The notes under the pieces are model-generated. The model was given only the letters and a program-made list of their open reading frames with translations, made no database searches and had not been told where the DNA came from. From an uncultured Prevotellaceae bacterium (GTDB taxonomy: Bacteria > Bacteroidota > Bacteroidia > Bacteroidales > Bacteroidaceae): 64,000 nucleotides of DNA. The stretch spans positions 1 through 64,000 of the forward strand of contig CACXIP010000031.1 of NCBI GenBank assembly GCA_902767775.1. Reading direction: 5' to 3'. Position numbers and translations under genes: made by a program. Positions 1 to 9,539 of the stretch are shown here, piece after piece; the first letter of the stretch is position 1; every line of letters starts with the position of its first letter.

Positions 1-53
1 CGCCCAATGCCGAAAATGGCTGCATAAGGCCGATTTCACCATATCGCCACAAT

Positions 54-98
54 AAAAAATGAGGGCGTGCCAAATTATTCATTTTGACACACCCTCAT
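54..98 (-). terminator. Intrinsic terminator of the thr operon
   Basis: Nine-base arms at 61-69 and 88-96 pair, with one G-U wobble on the minus strand. On that strand they are followed by a run of six T (54-59). The hairpin begins about 10 bp past the thrC stop codon. Confidence 0.8.
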
Positions 99-106
99 TT
101 GGGGCT

Positions 107-1405
107 TTATGCCATCAGATAGGCCTTGAAATCTTCGAAGTGGCGTGTCATGGGCACGCTCTGCTTCTCACCACGCATGAAAGCGGCAAGGCGGTCGGGG
201 ATGGCGATGTCGATGCCCAGTATCTCGTCTACCTTTTCTTTGAATTTCGCAGGATGGGCTGTCTCACCGAAGACGCCCACCTCACCCTCACGCAACTGCT
301 CGCGGAGGGCACGGTAGCCGCAGGCTCCGTGGGGGTCGAGCACATATCCCGTGCGGGCATAGCACTCGCGCATGGTCTCGCGTATGTCATTATCGCTGTA
401 GGTGGCTCCGCTGATAAAAGAGGTGATGCGCTCGTGGCTTCCTCCGTAGAGGTCATAGACGCGGGCAAAGTTGCTTGGGTCGCCTACATCCATCGCATTG
501 GCAAGGGTTTGGATGCTGGCTTTTGGTTCATAGCGACCTGTCTGCAGGTAGTTGTAGAAAATATCGTTGGCATTGTTGGCGGCGATGAAGCGTGTGATGG
601 GCAGCCCCATCTCGGCACCGAAGAGTCCGGCGGTGATGTTGCCGAAGTTGCCGCTGGGCACGCACATCACCATCTTCTCTGCAAAACCGAGAGCCTTCAT
701 CCTGGCATAGGCGTTGAAGTAATAGAACGCTTGGGGCAGAAAGCGTGCCACATTGATGGAGTTGGCACTGGTAAGACGGCGGCGTGTGTTGAGGTCGGGG
801 TCGAGGAAGGCTTGCTTGACCAAGGCCTGGCAGTCGTCGAACACACCGTCTACCTCGATGGCGGTGATGTTTTGTCCCAGTGTGGTGAACTGGCATTCCT
901 GGATGGGACTGACCTTGCCCTTGGGGTAGAGTACATAGACATGGATGCCGTCGACACCAAGGAAACCGTTGGCGACTGCCGAACCCGTGTCACCGCTGGT
1001 GGCGACGAGCACGTCAACCTGTCCGGCACTCTCCTGACGGATGAAATATTGAAGGAGGCGTGCCATGAAACGGGCACCGACATCCTTGAATGCCAGGGTG
1101 GGACCATGGAATAGTTCAAGGGAATAGATGTTGTCGTCTACCTTCATGACGGGACAGTCGAAGGAGAGAGTATCGTATACGATGCGGCGGAGTGCTTCTT
1201 TCTCTACGTCCTCGCCGAAGAAAGCATCGGCGACGGTGTATGCGATTTCCTGAAACGACATCTTGTCGATGTTGTCGAAAAATCCCTTGGGGAGTCGCTT
1301 GATGTGCTCAGGCATGTAGAGTCCTCGGTCTCCTGCGAGACCTTTGACGACAGCCTCATGAAGCGTGGCAGTCGGTGCCTGATGGTTGGTGCTGTAGTAT
1401 TTCAT
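107..1405 (-). CDS. thrC: Threonine synthase
   Basis: Cytoplasmic PLP enzyme that converts O-phosphohomoserine to threonine, the last step of threonine synthesis. The 432-residue protein has the normal family length. It shows the N-terminal threonine-synthase signature (YYSTN start), the PLP-lysine motif around K107 (GPTLAFKDVG) and the phosphate-binding SGDTGSA loop at 137-143. It is the last gene of a three-gene minus-strand operon after thrA and the homoserine-kinase-like gene, 41 bp after the latter, and a clear terminator follows. The start is the first Met of the frame and gives the expected N-terminus. Confidence 0.96.
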   Translation of the reverse strand: MKYYSTNHQAPTATLHEAVVKGLAGDRGLYMPEHIKRLPKGFFDNIDKMSFQEIAYTVADAFFGEDVEKEALRRIVYDTLSFDCPVMKVDDNIYSLELFHGPTLAFKDVGARFMARLLQYFIRQESAGQVDVLVATSGDTGSAVANGFLGVDGIHVYVLYPKGKVSPIQECQFTTLGQNITAIEVDGVFDDCQALVKQAFLDPDLNTRRRLTSANSINVARFLPQAFYYFNAYARMKALGFAEKMVMCVPSGNFGNITAGLFGAEMGLPITRFIAANNANDIFYNYLQTGRYEPKASIQTLANAMDVGDPSNFARVYDLYGGSHERITSFISGATYSDNDIRETMRECYARTGYVLDPHGACGYRALREQLREGEVGVFGETAHPAKFKEKVDEILGIDIAIPDRLAAFMRGEKQSVPMTRHFEDFKAYLMA

Positions 1406-1446
1406 TCTTAATCTTCAGTTATCAATCTTCAATTATCAATTAAAAA

Positions 1447-2688
1447 TCATGCGTTCATCAGTGCTTGCATAAATTGCTCGAGGCGGAGGAGCCCGTAGGC
1501 ACCGCCTACACAACTCACCTCATCGTAGGTGGTCACACTGTCTGGTTGGATGCCACGGTGCCAAATGGCGAACGGTACTGGCTCATTGATATGCGTGCGG
1601 ATTTCCACGGGGGTGGGATGGTCGGGCAGGACGGCGATGCAGACAGGCTCATCCCAGGTTTTCACCTCATTGTAAATGGGTCCGACGATGCGGTGGTCGA
1701 GATATTCGATGGTGCGAATCTTCAAGTCGAGGTCTCCGTCATGTCCTGCCTCATCGCTTGCCTCCACATGCAGGAAGACAAAATCCTCTTGCCGCAGTGC
1801 CTCGATGGCGGCCTGTGCCTTCCCCTCGTAGTTGGTGTCGGAGAGTCCGGTGGCACCTTCCACCTCGATGATGCGCAGTCCGGCATAGTGTCCGATGCCC
1901 TTGATGAGGTCGACAGCGGAGATGACGCTGCCCGACTTTACTTGGGGGAACATATCGCTGATGGTCTGCATAGAGGGACGGTATCCGGGACTCCATGGCC
2001 AGATGGAGTTGGCCTCGTCATGACCCTCAGCGCGACGGGCGAGATTGATGGGGTGTTCAGCAAGCAGTTGCTGGGAGCGAAGGATGAGGTCGTTGATGAG
2101 GTCGGCTGTTTCCTGTGGTGTGAGCCTTCTTTCCTCATGCAGGTGCTCGCAGCCCTCTTCGGGTTTTACTAAAAGGGGTTGCCAAGGTTCGTCGGGATGG
2201 TCATGGGGTGGTGAGCAGGTGATGTGCTTGCTGCCGCCGCGGATGACGAGCAGGTGACGGTATTGGATGCCTGTGATGAACTGCACGCGGTCGTTGCCTA
2301 AATGTTGGTCGAGGTAATGTATGAGTACGTCGGCATCGGCGGTCGACAAATGACCGCCATGGTGATTCTTGATACGTCCGTCAGCGAGGCAGATGATGTT
2401 GCAGCGTATCGCCATGTCGTCGGGGCGCATCTCATAGCCGATGGAGGCAGCCTCAAGTGGACCGCGCCCCTCATACACCTTGTTGAGGTCGTAGCCCATG
2501 ATGGCGGTATTGGCTACCTCCGAACCCGGTGGAAATCCTTCGGGGACGGTGATGAGACGTCCTGTGCGCCCATTGTGGGCGAGCATGTCCATATATGGGG
2601 TGTCTGCATATTGGAGCGGTGTCTTCCCTCCGATGCGGGCAACGGCATGGTCTGCCATCCCGTCGCCAAGTATGATGATGTGTTTCAT
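1447..2688 (-). CDS. Probable homoserine kinase of the alkaline-phosphatase/phosphoglycerate-mutase superfamily (ApgM-like)
   Basis: The 413-residue protein belongs to the archaeal-type cofactor-independent phosphoglycerate mutase group. Visible motifs are the metal-binding start IIILGDGMADH, the nucleophile region GSEVANTAIMGYD (about 55-67) and a late HDGD motif. Members in Bacteroidota thr operons are annotated as proposed homoserine kinase. Here it sits between thrA and thrC and no GHMP-type thrB is visible, so phosphorylation of homoserine is the likely role. This is inferred from family and position. The start at 2688 lies 4 bp after the thrA stop; an upstream in-frame ATG at 2706 would overlap thrA and extend the protein past the family N-terminus. 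Confidence 0.88.
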   Translation of the reverse strand: MKHIIILGDGMADHAVARIGGKTPLQYADTPYMDMLAHNGRTGRLITVPEGFPPGSEVANTAIMGYDLNKVYEGRGPLEAASIGYEMRPDDMAIRCNIICLADGRIKNHHGGHLSTADADVLIHYLDQHLGNDRVQFITGIQYRHLLVIRGGSKHITCSPPHDHPDEPWQPLLVKPEEGCEHLHEERRLTPQETADLINDLILRSQQLLAEHPINLARRAEGHDEANSIWPWSPGYRPSMQTISDMFPQVKSGSVISAVDLIKGIGHYAGLRIIEVEGATGLSDTNYEGKAQAAIEALRQEDFVFLHVEASDEAGHDGDLDLKIRTIEYLDHRIVGPIYNEVKTWDEPVCIAVLPDHPTPVEIRTHINEPVPFAIWHRGIQPDSVTTYDEVSCVGGAYGLLRLEQFMQALMNA

Positions 2689-2692
2689 ATGG

Positions 2693-5128
2693 TCAGATGT
2701 TGGCAATGCTCATGATGTTGGCAAACACACCGGCGGCGGTGACGCTCGCACCCGCGCCATAGCCTTGGATGAGCATAGGAAATTCGCGGTAGCGCTCGGT
2801 GGTGAGCATGACGATATTGTTGCTGCCCTGGAGGTTGTAGAAAGGATGACCCTGTGGCACTTCCTGCAAGGCGACATTGGTCTTGCCGTGGTCCATCGTT
2901 GCCACAAAGCGCCATCGCTTGCCCTCTGCCTCCAACTGCTTGCGGCGGACCTCAAAGTCGGCGTCGAGGTCGGGAAGACGTTTCCAGAACTCCTCCAGGC
3001 TGCCGGTGAAGTAGTTGTCGGGCACAAAGAGACGTTTCTCGACATCTTCCTGCTCCACTTGATAGCCTGCCTCGCGGGTAAGGATGACAAGTTTGCGCAC
3101 CACATCGGTGCCGCTAAGGTCGATACGGGGGTCGGGTTCGCTGTAGCCCAATTCCTTGGCCTGGCGCACGGTCTGAGAGAAGGGCACCTCGGCGGATATG
3201 GCGTTGAAGATAAAATTGAGGGTACCGCTGAGCACTGCCTCTATCTTGAGTATCTTGTCGCCCGAGTTGCATAGGTCGTTGATGGTGCCGATGATGGGGA
3301 GGCCGGCACCCACGTTGGTCTCGTAGCGGAACTTCACACCTCGTTGCAGGGCGGTGAGTTTCAACTGGCGGTAGGTTTCGAAGTCCGACGAGGCGGCAAT
3401 CTTGTTGGCGGCGATGATGCTGATGTTGTGCTCCAAGAACGACTGGTAGAGACTTGCCACCTCACGGCTGGCGGTACAGTCGACGAACACGCTGTTGAAG
3501 ATGTTCATGCCAATGACCTCGTCGTGAAGCCGCTTGATGTCACTGGGCTCCGATGCGGCAAGGAGTTCCTTGTAGTGCTCGAGGTCGATACCGTCGCGTG
3601 TGAAAATGCCTTTTTTTGAACTGGCGATGCCCACGACATTGAGTTTCAGTCGGCTGCCTTCCTTGAGTTGCTCATACTGTGAGCGAATCTGCTCGATGAG
3701 TTTGCTGCCCACCGTACCGATGCCGCAGATGAAAAGGTTGAGTACTTTGTATTCGGAGAGGAAGAAGGAGTCGTGAATGACGTTGAGCGACTTGCGCAGG
3801 AACCGTCCCTCGACAACGAAGGAGATGTTGGTCTCCGAGGCACCTTGGGCACAGGCAATCACGCTGATGCCGCTTCGGCCAAGGGTGCCGAACAATTTTC
3901 CTGCGATGCCTGGAGTGTGCTTCATGTTCTCACCCACGATGGCAATGGTGGCCAGACCGCTCTCTGCGTGCATGGGGAACATGGCGCCCGTCTCAATCTC
4001 CTTGGCAAACTCCGCGTTGAGCACATCGACAGCCGACTGTGCGTCGACATCCTGCACACCGATGGAGGTGGAGTTCTCCGACGAGGCCTGCGACACCATG
4101 AACACCGAGATGCCGTTGGCGGCAAGGGCGGAGAAAATGCGGCGGTTGACACCAATCACACCCACCATGGAAAGGCCGGTGACGGTGATGAGCGTGGTGC
4201 CGCTGATGCTGGAGATACCCTTGATGGGTTTCTGGTCGTTGGCTATCTTCTCCTTGATGATGGTGCCGGTGCCTGTGGGGTTGAATGTGTTCTTTACCAG
4301 TATGGGGATGTTTTTCACACATACAGGGTATATCGTGGGAGGATAGATGACCTTCGCACCGAAATTGCAAAGTTCCATCGCCTCCACATAACTCAGTTCG
4401 TTGATGGTATAAGCGGTTTTGATGACCTTCGGGTCGGCGGTCATGAATCCGTCGACATCCGTCCATATCTCCAAGCACTCGGCGTCAAGAGCGGCGGCGA
4501 TAATGGCGGCGGTGTAGTCGCTGCCACCGCGGCCTAAGTTGGTCACCTCACTGGTCTCGCGGTCGCGGCTGATGAAACCAGGGACAAGCGATACACGGGG
4601 CAGGTCGGCAAAGGCCTCTCGCACCAACTGGTTGGTCAGTTCGCTGTCGAGAGTGTGCTTGCCACCCTTGCGGACAGTCTTGATGAACTCGCGGGAATCA
4701 TACCACTTGGCACCCTTGATGAGCGTGGCGACAATGTTGCTGCTCAGACGCTCGCCATAACTGACGATAGCGTCGAGTGTCTTCTCGCTGAGGTCATGAA
4801 TAAGGTATACTCCGAAGAAGATGCTCTTCAACTGCTCGAAAAGGGAGTCAATGGTGGTGAAGAGCTGTTCGCGCTTGCGTGGCTCGGTGATGATGGTGTC
4901 AATCATCTGATGGTGGCGGTCCACCATGTCCTGAAACTCATCACGATAGCGCTCATCGCCTTTCAGGGCGAGTTGTGAGGTGGCTATCAACTTGTCGGTG
5001 ATGCCGCTTAAGGCACTCACGACCACTACTACTGGTTGGCGGCGCGACTCTGTCTCTACAATGCGCTTTAGACTAAGAATACTTTTTACGGAACCAACGG
5101 ATGTTCCGCCGAATTTTAATACTTTCAT
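2693..5128 (-). CDS. thrA: Bifunctional aspartokinase I / homoserine dehydrogenase I
   Basis: The 811-residue cytoplasmic fusion catalyses the first and third steps from aspartate to homoserine. The aspartokinase domain has KFGGTSVGS at 5-13 and the GRGGSDYTA motif at 199-207. Two ACT regulatory segments occupy about 310-440, and the homoserine dehydrogenase Rossmann motif (FICGIGTVGS) lies near 466-475. Length matches the E. coli-type fusion. It leads the thr operon. A TAATTTTG promoter box (5186-5193) lies about 58 bp upstream. ACT domains in this family usually mediate threonine feedback. No leader peptide with runs of Thr or Ile codons was seen upstream. Confidence 0.96.
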   Translation of the reverse strand: MKVLKFGGTSVGSVKSILSLKRIVETESRRQPVVVVVSALSGITDKLIATSQLALKGDERYRDEFQDMVDRHHQMIDTIITEPRKREQLFTTIDSLFEQLKSIFFGVYLIHDLSEKTLDAIVSYGERLSSNIVATLIKGAKWYDSREFIKTVRKGGKHTLDSELTNQLVREAFADLPRVSLVPGFISRDRETSEVTNLGRGGSDYTAAIIAAALDAECLEIWTDVDGFMTADPKVIKTAYTINELSYVEAMELCNFGAKVIYPPTIYPVCVKNIPILVKNTFNPTGTGTIIKEKIANDQKPIKGISSISGTTLITVTGLSMVGVIGVNRRIFSALAANGISVFMVSQASSENSTSIGVQDVDAQSAVDVLNAEFAKEIETGAMFPMHAESGLATIAIVGENMKHTPGIAGKLFGTLGRSGISVIACAQGASETNISFVVEGRFLRKSLNVIHDSFFLSEYKVLNLFICGIGTVGSKLIEQIRSQYEQLKEGSRLKLNVVGIASSKKGIFTRDGIDLEHYKELLAASEPSDIKRLHDEVIGMNIFNSVFVDCTASREVASLYQSFLEHNISIIAANKIAASSDFETYRQLKLTALQRGVKFRYETNVGAGLPIIGTINDLCNSGDKILKIEAVLSGTLNFIFNAISAEVPFSQTVRQAKELGYSEPDPRIDLSGTDVVRKLVILTREAGYQVEQEDVEKRLFVPDNYFTGSLEEFWKRLPDLDADFEVRRKQLEAEGKRWRFVATMDHGKTNVALQEVPQGHPFYNLQGSNNIVMLTTERYREFPMLIQGYGAGASVTAAGVFANIMSIANI

Positions 5129-5185
5129 TGTTTAATTTTGCATTTGGCACCCCAATACAAATGGGGCTTATTCCATAATTCGCGG

Positions 5186-5193
5186 CAAAATTA
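5186..5193 (-). promoter_or_regulatory. thrA promoter -7 box (TAATTTTG)
   Basis: Exact match to TAnnTTTG on the minus strand, ending about 58 bp before the thrA start. No good -33 TTTG was found at the usual distance. Confidence 0.6.
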
Positions 5194-5268
5194 CTAATTA
5201 TCGGCGAAAATTCATTCTTACTTTCAGATTTTTCATACGAAATGCGTTTCTTTTTCGTTCAAAATGAG

Positions 5269-5276
5269 TATTTTTG
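5269..5276 (+). promoter_or_regulatory. Promoter -7 box (TATTTTTG) of the fucose cluster
   Basis: Exact TAnnTTTG match 30 bp before the ATG at 5307. It supports that ATG over the in-frame start at 5274, which would lie inside the promoter. The upstream -33 match is weak (TTTC, 18-bp spacer). Confidence 0.65.
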
Positions 5277-5306
5277 CACTATCAAACTGCTATCTGCTTA
5301 TTACCC

Positions 5307-6224
5307 ATGAAAATCATTGACGCACACAGCCATTTGTGGCTAAGGCAAGACACCTCGTGGAACGGCATGAAAATCAGTCCTTTACCCAACGGACGGAGCA
5401 TGTTCCTCGGCGAGGAGGTGCAAATGTTGCCCCCATTCATGATTGACGGGCGGAATACCGCCGAAGTGTTTATCTCCAATATGAACTATGCGCAAGTGTC
5501 GGCAGCAGTCGTTGTGCAGGAGTTCATCGACGGACAGCAAAATGAGTACCTCGATGTGGTGAGAAGACAGTACCATGACCGATTCTTCGTATGCGGCATG
5601 GCTGACTACCTGCACCCGGGGTTCTTCGCCGAGGCAGCCGACCTCATCGATAGCGGTTTCCCTGGTATCGCCATCCCAGCCCACCGCATCATCACAGACA
5701 AGAAAAGGGTGATGCTCAACTCCGAGGAGATGATGCGCATGTTCAAACTCATGGAGGAACGGGGTGTCATCCTCTCCGTCACTTTGGCTGACGGAGACAC
5801 CCAGGTGGCGGAGATGCGGGAAGTCATCCAGGAGTGTCCTCGGCTGAAAATAGCCGTCGGACATTTCGGCATGCCCACAAGAGAGGGATGGCATGAGCAA
5901 CTCAGCCTCGCCCGCTACGAAAATGTGATGATGGAGTCGGGCGGCATCACATGGCTCTACAACGCCGAGTTCTATCCATTCCCATCTGCCATCAGGGCAA
6001 TCAAGGAAGCTATCGATCAAGTGGGTATCGGAAAACTGATGTGGGGCAGCGATTATCCGCGCACCATCACCGCCATCACTTATCGGATGTCGTACGACTT
6101 CGTTAGCAAGAGCACCGAACTCACCGATGAAGAGAAGGCATGCTTCCTCGGAGAGAACGCGCGGGAGTTCTATGGCTTCCAGCATCTGGTCGACTTGCCC
6201 TATGTGAAAAATATGTCAGAGTAA
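5307..6224 (+). CDS. Amidohydrolase-family (TIM-barrel) metal hydrolase, possibly a lactonase
   Basis: The 305-residue protein belongs to the Amidohydrolase_2/COG2159-like group. Visible metal-site features are the N-terminal DAHSH motif, the GHFG motif about two thirds along and GSDYPR near the C-terminus. These families include lactonases and decarboxylases. It lies 82 bp upstream of L-fucose isomerase and leads the fucose cluster, so a sugar-lactone or related substrate is plausible, but the sequence does not fix the substrate. The start is set at MKIIDAH, downstream of a promoter box that overlaps the longer alternative. Confidence 0.75.
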   Translation: MKIIDAHSHLWLRQDTSWNGMKISPLPNGRSMFLGEEVQMLPPFMIDGRNTAEVFISNMNYAQVSAAVVVQEFIDGQQNEYLDVVRRQYHDRFFVCGMADYLHPGFFAEAADLIDSGFPGIAIPAHRIITDKKRVMLNSEEMMRMFKLMEERGVILSVTLADGDTQVAEMREVIQECPRLKIAVGHFGMPTREGWHEQLSLARYENVMMESGGITWLYNAEFYPFPSAIRAIKEAIDQVGIGKLMWGSDYPRTITAITYRMSYDFVSKSTELTDEEKACFLGENAREFYGFQHLVDLPYVKNMSE

Positions 6225-6231
6225 ATCCCCA

Positions 6232-6281
6232 TAATCCCCGGAATCCCCGGAATCTCCGGATTTTCCGGAATCTCCGGAAAA
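6232..6281 (+). repeat. 9-bp tandem repeats before fucI
   Basis: About five imperfect copies of a 9-bp unit of the type AATCCCCGG or AATCTCCGG fill most of the gap between the amidohydrolase and fucI. Some TCCGGA units are palindromic. No function is evident. Confidence 0.7.
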
Positions 6282-6306
6282 AATAATAACCTATTATAAT
6301 AAATAT

Positions 6307-8130
6307 ATGAAAACAAACTATCCAAAAATCGGTATCCGCCCAACTATCGACGGGCGTCAGGGCGGTATCCGCGAGGGCCTCGAGGAAAAGACAATGAATC
6401 TCGCCAAGGCCGTTAAGAATCTTATTGAAGCAAATCTGAGAAATGGCGACGGCAGTCCAGTGGAATGTGTCATCAGCAACACCACCATCGGAAGGGTGGG
6501 TGAGAGCGCAGCTTGCGCCGAACAGTTTGAGCGCGAGGGTGTCGGCTCCACTATCACCGTGACATCTTGCTGGTGCTATGGTTCCGAGACGATGGATATG
6601 AATCCGCAGTACCCAAAGGCTGTGTGGGGATTCAACGGAACGGAGCGTCCTGGGGCTGTCTATCTCGCTGCCGTCCTCGCTGCTCATGCCCAAAAGGGAC
6701 TGCCGGCATACGGTATCTACGGACATGATGTACAGGATCTCGACGACAATACCATCCCCGAGGATGTAGCGGAGAAAATCCTGCGCTTTGCCCGTGCTGC
6801 TCAGGCCGTGGCAACGATGCGGGGCAAGTCGTATCTCTCAATCGGCAACACCTGCATGGGTATCGCTGGGTCGATTGTCAATGCCGATTTCCTGCAGCAG
6901 TACCTTGGCATGCGTACGGAATATGTGTCGCTGGTGGAAATTCTGCGCCGTGTTGATTTCGGCATCTACGACAAGAAGGAATTTGAGAAGGCCATGGTAT
7001 GGGTGGAGAAATACTGCAAGCCCAATGAGGGACATGACTATAACGAAGACCGGCCGCTATTCCCCGGTACCCCGATGACGACCTTCAACGGCAAGGGAAA
7101 GGGCAAGAACCGTCAGGAGAAAGACGACGACTGGGCATTCACCGTGAAGACGATGATGATTATCCGCGACCTGATGCATGGTTCGGACCGTCTGCTTGAG
7201 ATGGGATACAAAGAGGAGGCCATCGGACATAATGCTATCGCAGCCGGTGTGCAGGGACAGCGTCAGTGGACGGACTATAAACCCAATTTCGACTTCCCTG
7301 AGTCGCTGATGTGTACCTCTTTTGACTGGAACGGACTGCGTGAGGCGGATGTCTTGGCTACAGAGAATGACTTCCTCAACGGCATGTCGATGCTCTTCGG
7401 CCATCTGCTCACCAACAAGGGCGTGATGTTCTCTGATATCCGTACCTATTGGAGTCCGGAAGCTGTGGAGCGTGTCACTGGAAAACGTCCAGAGGGAGGT
7501 GCGGCAGGCGGTTTCATCCACCTTATCAACAGCGGTGCCACCACACTCGATGCTACGGGTGCCATGACTGATGAGAACGGAAATCCCACCATGAAATCGC
7601 ATTGGGAGATGACCGATGCCGACGCAGAGGCATGTCTGAAGGCTACCAGTTGGATGCCTGCCGACCGTGACTATTTCCGCGGTGGAGGATACTCTTCACA
7701 CTTCCTTACCAAGGGTGGTATGCCCATGACCATGCTGCGCATCAATCTGGTGCAGGGACTGGGTCCGGTGCTCCAACTTGCTGAGGGATGGACGGTGGAC
7801 CTCGACCCCGAGGTGAACGATATTCTCGACAAACGTACCGACCCGACATGGCCCACTACATGGTTCGCTCCACGTCTCGACCCGACAAAGGATGCGTTCA
7901 AGGATGTGTATTCCGTGATGAATAACTGGGGCGCCAACCATGGAGCCATCTGCTACGGTCATGTGGGTGCCGACCTCATCACGCTGTGTGCCATGCTCCG
8001 CATACCGGTATGCATGCACAACATCGCCGACAAAGATATCTTCCGTCCTGCCGCATGGAATGCCTTTGGCATGGACAAGGAGGGGGCTGATTACAGGGCA
8101 TGTGCCAATTTCGGACCAATATATAAATAA
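6307..8130 (+). CDS. fucI: L-fucose isomerase
   Basis: Cytoplasmic ketol isomerase that interconverts L-fucose and L-fuculose. The 607-residue length is close to the roughly 590-residue family norm. The N-terminus ([14 protein letters not shown]) and the segment [13 protein letters not shown] are typical of FucI, and the C-terminus has the expected HGAICYGH region. The next gene encodes a FucP-type permease and the one after that a mutarotase-like protein, which supports import and isomerisation of fucose. Fuculokinase (fucK) and fuculose-phosphate aldolase (fucA) are not in the window. Confidence 0.93.
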   Translation: MKTNYPKIGIRPTIDGRQGGIREGLEEKTMNLAKAVKNLIEANLRNGDGSPVECVISNTTIGRVGESAACAEQFEREGVGSTITVTSCWCYGSETMDMNPQYPKAVWGFNGTERPGAVYLAAVLAAHAQKGLPAYGIYGHDVQDLDDNTIPEDVAEKILRFARAAQAVATMRGKSYLSIGNTCMGIAGSIVNADFLQQYLGMRTEYVSLVEILRRVDFGIYDKKEFEKAMVWVEKYCKPNEGHDYNEDRPLFPGTPMTTFNGKGKGKNRQEKDDDWAFTVKTMMIIRDLMHGSDRLLEMGYKEEAIGHNAIAAGVQGQRQWTDYKPNFDFPESLMCTSFDWNGLREADVLATENDFLNGMSMLFGHLLTNKGVMFSDIRTYWSPEAVERVTGKRPEGGAAGGFIHLINSGATTLDATGAMTDENGNPTMKSHWEMTDADAEACLKATSWMPADRDYFRGGGYSSHFLTKGGMPMTMLRINLVQGLGPVLQLAEGWTVDLDPEVNDILDKRTDPTWPTTWFAPRLDPTKDAFKDVYSVMNNWGANHGAICYGHVGADLITLCAMLRIPVCMHNIADKDIFRPAAWNAFGMDKEGADYRACANFGPIYK

Positions 8131-8184
8131 AAATCATACGTCTAAATTCCCAAACTCTTAAACTCCCAAACTCCAAACTTCAAA
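8131..8184. other. AAACTCCC-type intergenic repeat
   Basis: The fucI-fucP gap holds a C/A/T-rich run built of AAACTCCC-like units with very few G. Similar runs occur near 10730 and 54480-54620. No promoter box is visible, so fucP is probably cotranscribed with fucI. Confidence 0.5.
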
Positions 8185-9513
8185 ATGGCTAAGTTAATAG
8201 AGAAGAAATTTCTGTTTACATTCATCCTCGTCACGTCGCTTTTTGCTCTCTGGGGATTCGCTAACGATATCACCAACCCCATGGTGGCGGCTTTTCAAAC
8301 ATTGATGGAACTCACTGCGGCAAAGGCTTCCATGGTGCAGTTCGCCTTCTATGGCGGATATGCCACGATGGCAGTGCCTGCCGCATTGTTCATCAGGCGG
8401 TTCAGTTACAAGAGCGGTGTCATGCTCGGTTTGGCTTTGTATGCCACAGGAGCCTTCCTCTTCATCCCGGCGGCAGCACAGCAGAGTTTCGCATTTTTCT
8501 GCATATCACTCTATGTGCTCACCTTCGGACTTGCTTTCTTGGAGACGACGGCCAACCCGTTCATTCTGTCACTTGGCGACAAGGCTACTTCCACCCAGCG
8601 ACTCAATCTCGCTCAGGCATTCAACCCGATGGGTTCGCTCTGTGGCATGAGTGTCGCCTCGTTTATCGTACTGCCGCAACTCATCTCTGATAAACGTGAC
8701 GAAGCAGGACAAATTATCTTCTCTACACTCTCTGAAGCAGAGAAGGCGGACATCCGCCTGCATGACCTCGCCATTATCCGCAATCCTTATGTGGCTATCG
8801 GTTGTGTGGTGCTTGTCATGCTTATCATCTTCGCCATCAGCAAGATGCCGAAAACGGAGAGTGAGGAGCGCAAGGCTGTCGGAGAGACACACACCGCACG
8901 AGAGACACTGTCCAACCTCTGGCACAACACCATCTACCGTGAGGGTGTGCTGGCGCAGATGTTCTATGTGGCAGCACAAATCATGACCTGGACCTTTATT
9001 ATCCAGTATGCCGACAACTTGGGCATCAACAAGGCGACAGCACAGCGCTACAACATTGTGGCAATGGTGATGTTCCTTTGCAGCCGTTTCATAGCCACCT
9101 TCCTCATGCGGTATGTCAACACACGACTGCTGCTCTCTTACTTCGCCATAGGAGCCGGACTGTGCACCCTCGGTACCATCTGCATCGTAGGCATGCCTGG
9201 ACTGTACTGCCTCGTGGGCATCAGTTTCTTCATGTCGCTGATGTTCCCCACCATCTATGGTATTGCACTCGAGGATGTGGACAGCCGCGACACCTCGTTG
9301 GGAGCAGCTTTCCTCGTCATGGCGATTGTGGGCGGCGCAATTATGCCGCCGCTGCAAGGGTCCATCATTGACTTGAAAACGGTCTTCGGACATCCAGCTG
9401 TCAATGCGTCGTTCGTACTGCCGCTCATCTGCTTCATCCTTATCTGCATATACGGCTATCGCTCGTACAAAAAAGGACTGAGTCAGATAGAAAAAATGAA
9501 GATTGAAGATTAA
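8185..9513 (+). CDS. fucP: FucP-type sugar:H+ symporter (major facilitator superfamily)
   Basis: The 442-residue inner-membrane protein has about 12 hydrophobic segments. The FucP/NAG-permease features are visible: FALWGFANDITNPMV in TM1, an acidic residue in TM1, and ETTANPFI in the fourth to fifth helices. Family members import L-fucose, galactose or glucose with protons. Its position directly downstream of fucI supports L-fucose. The start is the only Met before TM1. Confidence 0.88.
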   Translation: MAKLIEKKFLFTFILVTSLFALWGFANDITNPMVAAFQTLMELTAAKASMVQFAFYGGYATMAVPAALFIRRFSYKSGVMLGLALYATGAFLFIPAAAQQSFAFFCISLYVLTFGLAFLETTANPFILSLGDKATSTQRLNLAQAFNPMGSLCGMSVASFIVLPQLISDKRDEAGQIIFSTLSEAEKADIRLHDLAIIRNPYVAIGCVVLVMLIIFAISKMPKTESEERKAVGETHTARETLSNLWHNTIYREGVLAQMFYVAAQIMTWTFIIQYADNLGINKATAQRYNIVAMVMFLCSRFIATFLMRYVNTRLLLSYFAIGAGLCTLGTICIVGMPGLYCLVGISFFMSLMFPTIYGIALEDVDSRDTSLGAAFLVMAIVGGAIMPPLQGSIIDLKTVFGHPAVNASFVLPLICFILICIYGYRSYKKGLSQIEKMKIED

Positions 9514-9539
9514 TATCACCTTCCTAACTTCTATCAATA

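Noticed and set aside
59-1114. 351-codon open frame on the + strand
   Set aside because: It is antisense to thrC, whose motifs are complete. The product shows no family features.
6121-6726. 201-codon minus-strand frame with an FRGFRG-type repeat
   Set aside because: The repeat is only the translation of the 9-bp intergenic repeats; the rest is antisense to fucI.
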